From the IMG/VR virus record IMGVR_UViG_3300027734_000044, positions 1 through 64,000 of that record: a stretch of DNA of 64,000 nucleotides, one strand, 5' to 3'. Position numbers and translations under genes: made by a program. The notes under the pieces were generated by a model. That model made no database searches, was not told the DNA's origin, and was given only the letters and a program-made list of their open reading frames with translations. Shown one piece after another: positions 14,639 through 22,372 of the stretch (its first letter is position 1; the number at the start of each line of letters is the position of its first letter). This DNA is from a virus.

Positions 14639-15430
14639 CTAAGAAAATCTTCCTAGAAGAGAAGCTCCTTTTAATACAGAATCACCATTCTCGTATCCCG
14701 ACATTAGCTTTTTTAAATCCCCCGCTTTTATCTGGGTTTTGAGCATTCCTAAAGCTTCAAGATAAGAAACATTATTACTTGACATGGTAAAGTGAATTAA
14801 CTCTAGAGTCTTACCGGATATACCCTTATTCCCTTGGTAAGAAAAATCTTCAACGCCATGATAAGCTTTTATTAAAGGAGCTCCATCCAAGCTTATTATT
14901 TCATTTTTACGACAAATAAATTCCGAAATCCTTTCTGTATCACCCACAGTTTCAAGGCTTCTTAACTTGTTACTTGAGCAATCTATTTTAAGACCGTAGT
15001 TCGTTTCCCCTGTAGGTAATCCTTTTAGACTTGTAAGATTATTTTTAGAACATTTATATTTTCCTATGGAAACCCTATCTGGTCCTCCCTCCAAACTAGT
15101 TAACAAATTACCAGAGCAATTGAAATTATCTACCTTCCTTGGAGATCCTTCAAGACTTGTGAGCTTGTTATTCGCACAATTGAAAAGCCCTTCAACGCTT
15201 CTTGGAGCTCCTTCAAGACTTGTGAGCTCGTTATTTGAACAATCGAAATCTCCGTTTACGTATCCAAATTTAACACCCTTAAAATCTTTGAGACCCTCTC
15301 CTGTATAACTGAAATTACCCCACACATTTACGAGGTCTGTTTCTTCGTCGTATTCCCAACCACCTTGTTGAGAAATACCATCCATAAGAAATTCGATAGC
15401 TTCGTTCTGTTCTTTACTAAATAGTGCCAT
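14639..15430 (-). CDS. Leucine-rich-repeat protein with C-terminal G..LL.R motif
   Basis: 263 residues and the largest of the LRR group. About seven 20-22-residue repeats of the type 'FNCANNKLTSLEGSP' cover residues 45-190. The helical C-terminal domain is 'LELIHFTMSSNNVSYLEALGML', closely matching 2708-3289. It ends VLKGASLLGRFS. The repeat DNA is also similar between copies, so unequal crossing-over is likely. Possible role: protein-binding decoy or inhibitor. Confidence 0.78.
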   Translation of the reverse strand: MALFSKEQNEAIEFLMDGISQQGGWEYDEETDLVNVWGNFSYTGEGLKDFKGVKFGYVNGDFDCSNNELTSLEGAPRSVEGLFNCANNKLTSLEGSPRKVDNFNCSGNLLTSLEGGPDRVSIGKYKCSKNNLTSLKGLPTGETNYGLKIDCSSNKLRSLETVGDTERISEFICRKNEIISLDGAPLIKAYHGVEDFSYQGNKGISGKTLELIHFTMSSNNVSYLEALGMLKTQIKAGDLKKLMSGYENGDSVLKGASLLGRFS

Positions 15431-15452
15431 AATTCTTTTTTTTGTTACATAG

Positions 15453-15489
15453 CTAATATAGAGTAGGATCTTTCTAGAAAAAAAGGATT
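15453..15489 (-). promoter_or_regulatory. Class A promoter
   Basis: AATCCT, N23, TATATTAG before 15430. Confidence 0.65.
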
Positions 15490-15528
15490 CCTTAGAATTT
15501 TCTAAACATTTCTGGATTTTCCAGTATC

Positions 15529-15608
15529 CGGGGGTTCCTCAGCAGATAATCCGCGGCTGCTATAAAAATCTCCGCACACAAAAAAGCCTAAGATTTCTCT
15601 TAGGCTCC
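15529..15608 (-). terminator. Terminator plus GGGGTTCCTC element
   Basis: Hairpin AGCCTAAGA/TCTTAGGCT. Core CCGGGGGTTCCTCAG, then CCGCGGCTGC. The hairpin arms resemble those at 1207-1226. Confidence 0.75.
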
Positions 15609-15625
15609 TTTGGGTTTTTGGCTTC

Positions 15626-16084
15626 TTACTCCTCTTTCTTACGATCTCTAATCTCTGCTATGTCTTCAAGGATGTTGTTAAGACTTCTGTTTGTTTTTGC
15701 GATAATCTTAAACTCCATTTGTTTTCTTCTTTTCTCTAAAGTCTTCTTAAAAGAACTATAGAGTTTTACTGTATCCCTTTCTGGCAAGTTAATATCATAT
15801 TGGTACTTACCATTGATAATCTTTAATTGTCTTCCGTCCAAAATAATAAAGATGTCATCGACCTCTATATAGATGGTGTCACTCAAAGGAGCTAAAAGTA
15901 ATTCAGCGTCCTTAACAGTTAATGTCCTTTCAAATATTTTAATTCCAGCTCTTTGTGAATCAGTTAAATCTTCCTGTTGGTAAAATTTTTTCTCTAATCC
16001 TGAATGTAACCATGAAATAAATCTTCTCCAGCGAATAATCATTCTTCTTCTTGATACGCTAGCTTTCGGTTCATTGTTATACAT
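15626..16084 (-). CDS. Unknown basic protein
   Basis: 152 residues. The N-terminus is rich in arginine and tryptophan (RRRMIIRWRRFISWLH). A beta-rich middle follows (TIYIEVDDIFIILDGRQLK), then a charged helical C-terminus (ILEDIAEIRDRKKEE). It could bind membrane or nucleic acid through its N-terminus. No family recognised. Confidence 0.6.
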   Translation of the reverse strand: MYNNEPKASVSRRRMIIRWRRFISWLHSGLEKKFYQQEDLTDSQRAGIKIFERTLTVKDAELLLAPLSDTIYIEVDDIFIILDGRQLKIINGKYQYDINLPERDTVKLYSSFKKTLEKRRKQMEFKIIAKTNRSLNNILEDIAEIRDRKKEE

Positions 16085-16109
16085 ATATTTTAGTTTAATT
16101 GGTTACACA

Positions 16110-16268
16110 TTATTGTTCAAACAATTTATGCTTATGCTTCGGAGCCTTTTTAGTCTTAGGCGTAACAACCTTAGTCTTAAACCTTCCATCGAAAAACCCC
16201 GCTTCCTTAGCACGCTCCCTTTCTCGGGACTTGCTATAGTTAAACAGTATTTTCTTCAAAGATTTCAT
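16110..16268 (-). CDS. Small highly basic protein
   Basis: 52 residues, about a third lysine or arginine: MKSLKKILFNYSKSRERERA to KHKHKLFEQ. It is preceded by promoter 16273-16309 with a 4-base gap to the -7 box, giving a very short leader. It is upstream of 15626-16084 in the same transcript. Candidate nucleic-acid-binding peptide. Confidence 0.6.
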   Translation of the reverse strand: MKSLKKILFNYSKSRERERAKEAGFFDGRFKTKVVTPKTKKAPKHKHKLFEQ

Positions 16269-16272
16269 AAGT

Positions 16273-16309
16273 CAAATATAAATAGATTTTTCTATATATA
16301 AAAATGATT
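16273..16309 (-). promoter_or_regulatory. Class A promoter
   Basis: AATCAT, N23, TATATTTG, unusually close to the ATG at 16268. Confidence 0.65.
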
Positions 16310-16344
16310 TCTCAAAAAAGTTTTTAGGAGTTTTTAACCGGCTC

Positions 16345-16425
16345 GCGGGGGTTCCTCAGGCAACATCCGCGGCTGCAGCTGAAAACCCTTAGCACACAAA
16401 AAAGGTCTGGAAATAATCCAGACCC
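16345..16425 (-). terminator. Terminator plus GGGGTTCCTC element
   Basis: Hairpin GGTCTGGA/TCCAGACC. Core GCGGGGGTTCCTCAG, then CCGCGGCTGC. Confidence 0.75.
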
Positions 16426-16451
16426 TTCTCTATATATGGAGGTGATAATTT

Positions 16452-17327
16452 TTACTCCTGATTTACCGCTATGGTATTCTTAATTCTTTCAGCAAATTCA
16501 TAGTCTTCATCTCCGACTGCTAACTGCTCCATATAGTTTAAAGCAACCTTAGGGAAATCTTCAAGAACACCCTTTCTGTAAACATAGCTGATAGCATCCT
16601 TTTCGTAATCCTCAAGCTCTTCGATACTCTCAGCTTCAATCTCAAAAATACGATCTGTGAAATAACCTTCATATCCAGTAATTTCTGCGGCCATTTCATA
16701 AGCCTCATCAGAACCACCCTCTGGCTGATTGCCTTCTATCATCTCTCCATTTACATATGTGTACTCACCAACATTGTGACCAAAATCCTCATCTGCGTAT
16801 CTCACATTAAATTGAGCATCAGGAAACATTTGGCTGAGAGCAAAGATAACTGGTTCAGGAGTGCTCCAAGCAGTTTCAAATTTGATAACGCCTTCCTCAC
16901 TCAAATCCTGAGAATATGCGTTCCATTTTGTACCCCAGTTATCTCTCGTCCAGCCATACCAATCACGATGTCCGTAAACCTTCTCGTTATCTAAAGCTTT
17001 CTGAGCCTCTTCCAAATTAGCTAGCCCTTTCGCCAACAGATGATTGATTAAATCATCATAGTTAGAAAAACCCCTACTCCATTTGTATTGCATGATCTTA
17101 CTGATCTCAGTTTCGTCACCCTCACGATACTGCAAAATTGCAATACCATTACTTGTGGTACTTCCACTAGTGATATCCAATGCCTCCGGACGAGGGAGAA
17201 TCTTATTGAAATCGATGTGCATTATCTCATCGTCTCCAGATTTCCCGCTTATCAAAGATTTAATCTCATCTACTCTTCCTTCAGTAGCTGCGGTAATAGT
17301 CAATAAATTAGTTACGTGATTTGGCAT
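16452..17327 (-). CDS. YubB/Api92-type ferredoxin-like protein
   Basis: 291 residues. The start MPNHVTNLLTI and the segment DFNKILPRPEAL are the hallmarks of the YubB/DUF1281 family found on plasmids and phages. 'NWGTKWNAYSQDLS' and 'FETAWSTPEPV' follow in the family order, with the ferredoxin-like C-terminal region near 140-180. An additional acidic 90-residue C-terminal extension is present. Function unknown in the family. Confidence 0.8.
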   Translation of the reverse strand: MPNHVTNLLTITAATEGRVDEIKSLISGKSGDDEIMHIDFNKILPRPEALDITSGSTTSNGIAILQYREGDETEISKIMQYKWSRGFSNYDDLINHLLAKGLANLEEAQKALDNEKVYGHRDWYGWTRDNWGTKWNAYSQDLSEEGVIKFETAWSTPEPVIFALSQMFPDAQFNVRYADEDFGHNVGEYTYVNGEMIEGNQPEGGSDEAYEMAAEITGYEGYFTDRIFEIEAESIEELEDYEKDAISYVYRKGVLEDFPKVALNYMEQLAVGDEDYEFAERIKNTIAVNQE

Positions 17328-17351
17328 CTCCTTTTATTTAATTGGTTAAGA

Positions 17352-17388
17352 CAAATATATGGAATTTTCTACAAAGAAAAAAATGATT
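17352..17388 (-). promoter_or_regulatory. Class A promoter
   Basis: AATCAT, N23, TATATTTG before 17327. Confidence 0.7.
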
Positions 17389-17400
17389 CATTAAATAATT

Positions 17401-17670
17401 CTAATCCTCATCCCGTATCCAGGGTCTTAAGTGTTCCATCAAGTACTCAAGTAATTCTTCGTCACATTCTGCATCTTCTACCACAGCGGATCTGATATCA
17501 ACCTTATCGTTCCAATCTAATTTATCATAATCCTCTACCGTAATATCAGCAGCACTAAGATCTCCTTTGTCATAATAGAACTCGAAAATTGCCTCATTAG
17601 ATTCGTCATTAGATTTCCTCTCAGCGAAAAATTTTATGGCTGAGCTCATTAGTTTAGATTTATTTGTCAT
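17401..17670 (-). CDS. Unknown acidic protein
   Basis: 89 residues. The N-terminal helix is basic (MTNKSKLMSSAIKFFAERK); the rest is strongly acidic (DYDKLDWNDKVDIRSAVVED). It ends RPWIRDED. Single-gene cassette without a visible terminator. No family recognised. Confidence 0.6.
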   Translation of the reverse strand: MTNKSKLMSSAIKFFAERKSNDESNEAIFEFYYDKGDLSAADITVEDYDKLDWNDKVDIRSAVVEDAECDEELLEYLMEHLRPWIRDED

Positions 17671-17696
17671 TTTTATTAGATTTTAATTGGTTAAAG

Positions 17697-17733
17697 CTAA
17701 TATAGAAAAATCCACATAAACAAAAAAATGATT
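17697..17733 (-). promoter_or_regulatory. Class A promoter
   Basis: AATCAT, N23, TATATTAG before 17670. Confidence 0.7.
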
Positions 17734-17739
17734 TGGAAA

Positions 17740-18006
17740 TTATTCCTCATCTATTTCAGATTCCGCATAAAACTCATCTACAACTTCACACCCATACCAA
17801 TCACCCCAAACTCCACTTCCAAAATTCACATCCTCATCAACTCTTAATAAAGCAACCCTCTCCTCACTATCAATAATACTCTCATTGACAAACGTACACT
17901 CACGTGCAAAAGCAATGCGTGCATTATCTAATGAACTACTCATGTGATAGCTATCGCCATCTGGGTTTGATCTAATGACTATATACATAATTTCAGGTTT
18001 TTCCAA
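17740..18006 (-). CDS. Unknown acidic protein, paralogue of 13647-13880
   Basis: 88 residues beginning MEKPEIMYIVIRSNPDG and ending in an acidic tail (YAESEIDEE). Its motif order matches the 13647-13880 product. The start lies inside the -7 region of promoter 18004-18040, so transcription from there would give a leaderless message or would start at an internal methionine. Confidence 0.55.
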   Translation of the reverse strand: MEKPEIMYIVIRSNPDGDSYHMSSSLDNARIAFARECTFVNESIIDSEERVALLRVDEDVNFGSGVWGDWYGCEVVDEFYAESEIDEE

Positions 18007-18040
18007 ATCTAATAGATTTTTCTAAAACAAAAAAATGATT
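18004..18040 (-). promoter_or_regulatory. Class A promoter overlapping a start codon
   Basis: AATCAT, N23, TAGATTTG. The -7 box touches the ATG at 18006. Confidence 0.5.
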
Positions 18041-18054
18041 CCTGAAAAGATCTC

Positions 18055-18124
18055 TCGGGGTTCCACAAAAATCTCAGTTTCGCACAGCTTTCGGACAAGA
18101 GTCGGACACATGTCGGACAACATT
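18055..18124. repeat. GGGGTTCC element with tandem TCGGACA repeats
   Basis: CTCGGGGTTCC is followed by three TCGGACA units spaced 10-11 bases (TTTCGGACAAGAG, TCGGACACATG, TCGGACAACA). They could be a protein-binding array or a structured spacer. Confidence 0.45.
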
Positions 18125-18127
18125 CGC

Positions 18128-18213
18128 ACACAAAAAAACCAGGCTATAAAACCTGGTTTTCTTAACAATCAAAATCTAAATAAATAAACGTAAAATCCTG
18201 AGTGGTGAATTTA
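18128..18213 (-). ncRNA. Candidate short non-coding RNA
   Basis: A host-type -7 box TATATTTG at 18220-18227 points left, and a strong hairpin terminator (AACCAGG/CCTGGTT, then T tract) lies at 18138-18160. The predicted 85-base transcript has no reading frame and can form a CGTAAA/TTTACG stem near its 5' end. No AATCAT hexamer is present. Speculative. Confidence 0.3.
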
Positions 18214-18257
18214 CGTCCGCAAATATACACTAACTTAAAAGAATAAAAAAATTTAAG

Positions 18258-18267
18258 GATAAATAAG
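18258..18267 (+). promoter_or_regulatory. Class B (late-type) promoter
   Basis: GATAAATAAG upstream of the plus-strand gene at 18325; the same decamer precedes 20969. Confidence 0.45.
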
Positions 18268-18324
18268 AAGTAAATAAAACCCTAGGACCACCTAATCGGG
18301 GGTTCCTCCCAATAAAGAATCGCC

Positions 18325-18738
18325 ATGAAGCTAAGAATGTTCGAAAATTTCCAAGAAAATCCAAACGAATTCTCCGACAAAATCGGACGCACCAACGTGA
18401 ACATCGATCTATACGATGAACCCTCAGAGATAAAGTACGGAATGATACAGGAAGGAAGAGTAACCTGGACAATGGATCTCACATATAAATCGTGGGGAGT
18501 AGACTTCGACGGTGCAAGGATCAAAGAAATGTACTTCGATATAGAAGTAGAAGACGAAGAAACAGAAGACACTAAGACAGTCACAATAGAAGTACCAGCA
18601 AACTCAATCTCATCTGAGAAAACCAAATACGAACTAGGAGGATTTCCTCTAAGCCTAGAGTCAATCGAGATTCAAATGAACCACACAATGGATCCAGAAT
18701 TCTGGAAAGTAACCATGTACATCGGAAGTAACGAATAA
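18325..18738 (+). CDS. Unknown protein with leader-like N-terminus
   Basis: 137 residues, the only plus-strand gene in the left 20 kb. It starts MKLRMFENFQENPNEF, which resembles the capsid-targeting leaders found further right. The body is beta-rich with alternating charged strands (VTWTMDLTYKSWGVDFDG) and an acidic loop (EVEDEETEDTK). A C2- or jelly-roll-like fold is possible. A GGGGTTCCTCCC element lies directly before the start. Confidence 0.65.
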   Translation: MKLRMFENFQENPNEFSDKIGRTNVNIDLYDEPSEIKYGMIQEGRVTWTMDLTYKSWGVDFDGARIKEMYFDIEVEDEETEDTKTVTIEVPANSISSEKTKYELGGFPLSLESIEIQMNHTMDPEFWKVTMYIGSNE

Positions 18739-18745
18739 GATCCCT

Positions 18746-18789
18746 CACGCATACGCGCATTCGCAAGGGGTCCTGCCGGAGCCCCCTAC
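18746..18789. repeat. CGC-rich intergenic repeat, copy 2
   Basis: CTCACGCATACGCGCATTCG, then CAAGGGGTCC and GGAGCCCCC; related to 4832-4880 and 20266-20310. Confidence 0.5.
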
Positions 18790-18790
18790 A

Positions 18791-18824
18791 AAAAGAAAGG
18801 GCTAGCTCCTAAGAACTAACCCCC
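18791..18824. terminator. Bidirectional terminator between convergent genes
   Basis: Hairpin GGGCTAGCTC-CTAA-GAACTAACCC with an A-rich flank on the left, which gives a T tract for the minus-strand gene. Confidence 0.7.
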
Positions 18825-18846
18825 TCTCGTCTAACAGTATCTAATA

Positions 18847-19500
18847 TTAATTGTGCATCTTAACCTCTGTACCTGTGGAAGTAACAGAGACTGTGATGTT
18901 AACGCCATATGACTTAACTAACTTAGCCAAGTCCTCAAGCTCAATAGAGTTAATAGTAGAAGATTGAACAGGAGCGACTGATACTCTTTCCTCTTCATCC
19001 ACCGCTTTCTCGATCTCAATAACCTTCTCGATAGTAGAATTTTCTAAGATCGGCTTACGTGGTCTTTTGATTCCATCTGCTATAGTGAATCTTGTTTTGG
19101 GATCTCCGATGAATCCATTGTCTAAGAGATGGCACTTACGACAGTAGATGGATACTGCTGTGCGTCCAAGTAGATCTACAGTCTCATGTACAGTCATACC
19201 TGATAACACTGCGTCTCTTAGTAACTCGTCCTCTGTACTTGTCCAACGTTTGTTACTACGTGGAGTTAACTCAGATGCTTTGGATGTACGGATCTTACGA
19301 CCGTTTTTAATCCCTGGGGATTTAACAGATCCATCTGCGAGATAACGTGTACCTCTAGGACGTACTCGACTTCCTAAAGCTTTACGGAGTGTCTCCATGT
19401 TAATCCCGTGTGTATCAGCAACCTCTCTTAGAGTTTTGCTATTCTGAAGATAGTCTTTGATTGCGGCAGACTTAACCGACTTTCTAATTTGTACTGGCAT
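18847..19500 (-). CDS. DNA-binding protein with HTH and Myb/SANT-like domains
   Basis: 217 residues. Residues 8-45 (LREVADTHGINMETLRKAL) are a helix-turn-helix. Residues 85-120 (RWTSTEDELLRDAVLSGMT, then LLGRTAVSIYCRKCHL) are a Myb/SANT-like motif with a zinc-free C-terminal helix. The last 60 residues are a separate beta domain. The neighbour 19522-19863 carries the same SANT-like part. Location beside the strand switch suggests transcription control or origin binding. Confidence 0.75.
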   Translation of the reverse strand: MPVQIRKSVKSAAIKDYLQNSKTLREVADTHGINMETLRKALGSRVRPRGTRYLADGSVKSPGIKNGRKIRTSKASELTPRSNKRWTSTEDELLRDAVLSGMTVHETVDLLGRTAVSIYCRKCHLLDNGFIGDPKTRFTIADGIKRPRKPILENSTIEKVIEIEKAVDEEERVSVAPVQSSTINSIELEDLAKLVKSYGVNITVSVTSTGTEVKMHN

Positions 19501-19521
19501 TTTTATTTAGATATTAATTGT

Positions 19522-19863
19522 TTACAAATCCTCTACAAAGAACATAGCCATAGTGATACGCTTACCATTAGCTCTAGCGATCTGACGAGCAGCCCTAGCC
19601 ATTTCCTTTGCTCGATCTCTAGTTGATACAGATTCAATCTGTGGTGTCTCCACCTCAGCTATCACCTTACCCTCTTTGTTTCTAACCTTAGTTCCCTTAG
19701 TCACCTTAGTTAATCCCATTTGACTCTTCTGGTATATCACAGCAGCCGGTGTGCGTCCAAGCTCTTCTGCGATAGCCTTAATAGTCTTGCTCTCTTTAAC
19801 CATCGTCTTTAAAGTCTTGCGATCGGACTTAGTCCAAGCGGACCCGTTTTTAGATGTAATCAT
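19522..19863 (-). CDS. Myb/SANT-like DNA-binding protein
   Basis: 113 residues. 'SAWTKSDRKTLKTMVKES' and 'IAEELGRTPAAVIYQKSQ' match the SANT-like part of 18847-19500. The C-terminal third is basic and alanine-rich (RAKEMARAARQIARANGKR). It heads the two-gene unit and is closest to the gene-free switch region. Confidence 0.75.
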   Translation of the reverse strand: MITSKNGSAWTKSDRKTLKTMVKESKTIKAIAEELGRTPAAVIYQKSQMGLTKVTKGTKVRNKEGKVIAEVETPQIESVSTRDRAKEMARAARQIARANGKRITMAMFFVEDL

Positions 19864-19899
19864 ATTCTTCTTTGTAATTGTTTTTTTAAATTAACATTG

Positions 19900-19936
19900 C
19901 AAATGTAGAAACTCTATAGTGTAATAAAAAATGATT
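19900..19936 (-). promoter_or_regulatory. Class A promoter
   Basis: AATCAT, N23, TACATTTG; the rightmost copy of the accessory arm. Confidence 0.65.
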
Positions 19937-20947
19937 TCTGGAAATAACTATCAAACTTAAGAAATCTTTCATATCCGTTATATAAGGTTAATATAAGAAA
20001 TCTTTTCTGATTATAAAAATCTTTTCTTAACTTTTTATAATCTTTTCGGGGCTTCACAGAGAGTCTAAGACCATCCAAGAAAATCTATTCGGGAAGAATC
20101 CAAGATAATCCCAGCGGGGGCACCTCAGCCAACAGGTCCAAACCAAGAAATTCCAAGAAACTCCCAGATTAATCCCAGATATCCGGGGAATTCCCGAGAT
20201 ATCTCGGAGTTCCGTAAACTTCCTTCGGACATTCCCCAAAGATATCCTAGATAATCCCAGAAATCGCCCGCGTAAGCACGCAAGGGGTCCCAGGGAGGGC
20301 CCTTCGGGGATACACGTGGAAAGTGGGTTTGATCTTGTACACTTTGGTGGTATTTTCTACAGTTACCAGGGATCTCCACTAGGCTCCATAAATCTCCACT
20401 TTTTTCCACTATTTTCTGGGGATTATTTAGGATGGGTTAGGATGGGTTCAGGAGATGGTATAATAGCTTGTCCGTGTCTCTATAGTATAGTGTTCTTCTA
20501 TATAGTAGGGATGTGTGTTGTGTGGAGTATAGGGATGTGTATATGTGTGTGTATCTATATAGGGGTTTTATATGTGTTCCTTAGTTTTTTATATGTTTTG
20601 ATAAATTTTGGGGTATTGATAGGTATTACATGTGTGTTCTCTTATACTATAGTGATGTGTGTACTATGTATGTGTCTATACTATATGATGTCATGCTTTA
20701 CTATATAGTTAAGGTTATTAAAGAGCGAGGCCTTTCTTTGTGGTTTTTCCTGGTTTTGTCCCCCCAATTTTAGGGTAGATTTTTCGGGATTGATTAGTGG
20801 AAAAATCGGATGTTTTAGGTGGAGATTTCTATAACCGCGCTTAGTTGTTTGTTTGGTAAGGAATGCGGGGCGAATTGGGGTTTTGTGGTAAAATGAGGCG
20901 GGGTTTATTATAAAAATCGGGGATACCGGGGAAATCGTGGCCCGGCG
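19937..20947. other. Gene-free switch region, candidate replication origin
   Basis: About 1 kb without a convincing gene. The left part (20041-20310) is rich in repeats around AGATAATCCCAG and CCAAGAAA, contains a GGGGGCACCTCAG element (20114) and a CGC-rich repeat (20266-20310), and has more C than G on the plus strand. The right part (20440-20720) is G/T-rich with very little C and is full of TATAGTATAG and GTGTGTAT strings. Leftward genes lie on one side and rightward genes on the other. The skew switch and AT-rich strings suit an origin; this is inference. Confidence 0.45.
20266..20310. repeat. CGC-rich intergenic repeat, copy 3
   Basis: CGCCCGCGTAAGCACGCAAG, then GGGTCCC and GGAGGGCCC; the third member of the family. 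Confidence 0.5.
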
Positions 20948-20957
20948 GATAAATAAG
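20948..20957 (+). promoter_or_regulatory. Class B (late-type) promoter
   Basis: GATAAATAAG, 11 bases before the ATG at 20969. Confidence 0.5.
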
Positions 20958-20968
20958 ATAAAATAAAT

Positions 20969-21457
20969 ATGGATTTAGTAAAGGAATCGGTTAAGAAACT
21001 ATTAGAGAATTGCTCTGATTTGAATATTTCAGAGGGTGATAGGATTGTTATATTTGGAGGGGACTTATATAAGGGGATTTACAATTGTCCTGGATATTAC
21101 GTATCGGTCGAAGGAAAGGTTTTGGGCCCCAGGGGTAATCTCATAAAATTAGAGGAGCATTATACTGGATACTATAAAGTTCATCTTAGAGAAACTAAGA
21201 GTTTTGTACATAGATTGGTGATGCTTACTTTTAGATGGAAGGATGGATGTGAGGATCTTGTGGTTAATCATAAGGATCTAGATAAGAAGAATAATCATAT
21301 AGATAATCTTGAGTGGGCTTCGCATATGGAGAACAGTAGACATTATCAGGCTTTTAGTTTTAAGGAGAAGATTACAGAGGAGGTAAAGGATAAAATAATG
21401 GCACTTCCTTCTGGATTTACTAGGGAAGATTTGGATGCTATCTTTAGAGATATATAG
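20969..21457 (+). CDS. HNH homing endonuclease
   Basis: 162 residues. An NUMOD4-like front (YYVSVEGKVLGPRGNLIKL) is followed by the HNH core: HRLVMLTF, then VVNHKDLDKKNNHIDNLEW near residues 90-120. The family nicks or cuts DNA near its own gene and promotes its spread. It is free-standing next to the switch region. The last 35 residues form a small helical domain. No intron is visible around it. Confidence 0.88.
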   Translation: MDLVKESVKKLLENCSDLNISEGDRIVIFGGDLYKGIYNCPGYYVSVEGKVLGPRGNLIKLEEHYTGYYKVHLRETKSFVHRLVMLTFRWKDGCEDLVVNHKDLDKKNNHIDNLEWASHMENSRHYQAFSFKEKITEEVKDKIMALPSGFTREDLDAIFRDI

Positions 21458-21461
21458 ATGA

Positions 21462-21995
21462 ATGACTAGAGAAGCTTTTATAAAGGTATTAGAATACCGA
21501 AGTTACTCCTACGAAATGACAGGAAATTCAGTAGTGGTGACACACGGTGACACAACACATGGCGATGATGTCTTTTTGGGCTTAACGACACTCGAGACTC
21601 TTCCCCCTGATGTCCAATTCAGGAATAAGGGTAGTGTCAAGTTGAATTCCCTAAAGACACTTCCGACTGGTGTACAATTCAATAATGGAGGTAATGTCCA
21701 TTTGAACTCCCTTGAGACTCTTCACTCTGATGTCCAATTCAATAATGGTGGTGGTGTCGATTTGATATCCCTAAAGACTCTTCTCTTTGATGTCCAATTC
21801 ATGAATAAAGATTGGGTCATTTTGGAATCTCTAGAGAATATTCCTTCCGGGGTCAAATTCAATAATGAGGGGGATGTCGAGTTGAGATCCCTTATTGGAG
21901 AAAGGTTCTTCTCAAAGTGGAAAGGTAATATAGAAGGTATAGATAGTAAGAGATTATTGAACTCGATGATAAGTAAAGGAATATTTGAAAGATGA
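21462..21995 (+). CDS. 20-residue-repeat protein, copy 1
   Basis: 177 residues. The N-terminal cap is MTREAFIKVLEYRSYSYEM. About five LRR-like units of the form 'L.SLETLPSDVQFNNGG.V' follow. The C-terminal cap is WKGNIEGIDSKRLLNSMISK. The asparagine-leucine spacing suggests a beta solenoid. It starts 4 bases behind the endonuclease stop. Function unknown; a binding scaffold is most likely. Confidence 0.7.
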   Translation: MTREAFIKVLEYRSYSYEMTGNSVVVTHGDTTHGDDVFLGLTTLETLPPDVQFRNKGSVKLNSLKTLPTGVQFNNGGNVHLNSLETLHSDVQFNNGGGVDLISLKTLLFDVQFMNKDWVILESLENIPSGVKFNNEGDVELRSLIGERFFSKWKGNIEGIDSKRLLNSMISKGIFER

Positions 21996-22372
21996 CTAGA
22001 GAAGCTTTTATAGAGGTATTAGAAAAGAGGGCATGGGATCCATATAATAAAGATACATTGGATATCTACTGGAAGAAAAAAGATTACATCTATGAGATAG
22101 AGGGGAATAAGATAATAGTTACTTACAAAGGGGATGTCGGTTTGGGATCACTCACTTCTCTCCCTTCTGGTGTGGAGTTTAAAAATGACGGGGATATCAA
22201 TTTGAGGTCTCTCACTTCTCTTCCCCCTGGTGTGGAGTTTAGAAATGAAGGAGATGTCTTTTTGGGATATTTAATCGGGGGATCGTTTGGTGATTGGGAA
22301 GGCAATATAGAAGGTATAGATAGTAAGAGATTATTGAATGTGATGATAAGTAAAGGGGTATTTGAAAGATGA
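21992..22372 (+). CDS. 20-residue-repeat protein, copy 2 (short)
   Basis: 126 residues with only two full repeats (SLTSLPSGVEFKNDGDINLR). It has the same cap sequences as copy 1 but a 14-residue insertion after the first helix (WDPYNKDTLDIYWKKKDY). It starts within the stop of copy 1 (ATGA). Confidence 0.7.
   Translation: MTREAFIEVLEKRAWDPYNKDTLDIYWKKKDYIYEIEGNKIIVTYKGDVGLGSLTSLPSGVEFKNDGDINLRSLTSLPPGVEFRNEGDVFLGYLIGGSFGDWEGNIEGIDSKRLLNVMISKGVFER

Noticed and set aside
20316-20708. A 130-codon plus-strand reading frame in the gene-free region
   Set aside because: The product is a string of Cys, Ile, Val, Tyr and Gly dictated by the G/T-rich DNA, with no domain, no promoter of either class and no leader. 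Treated as chance.
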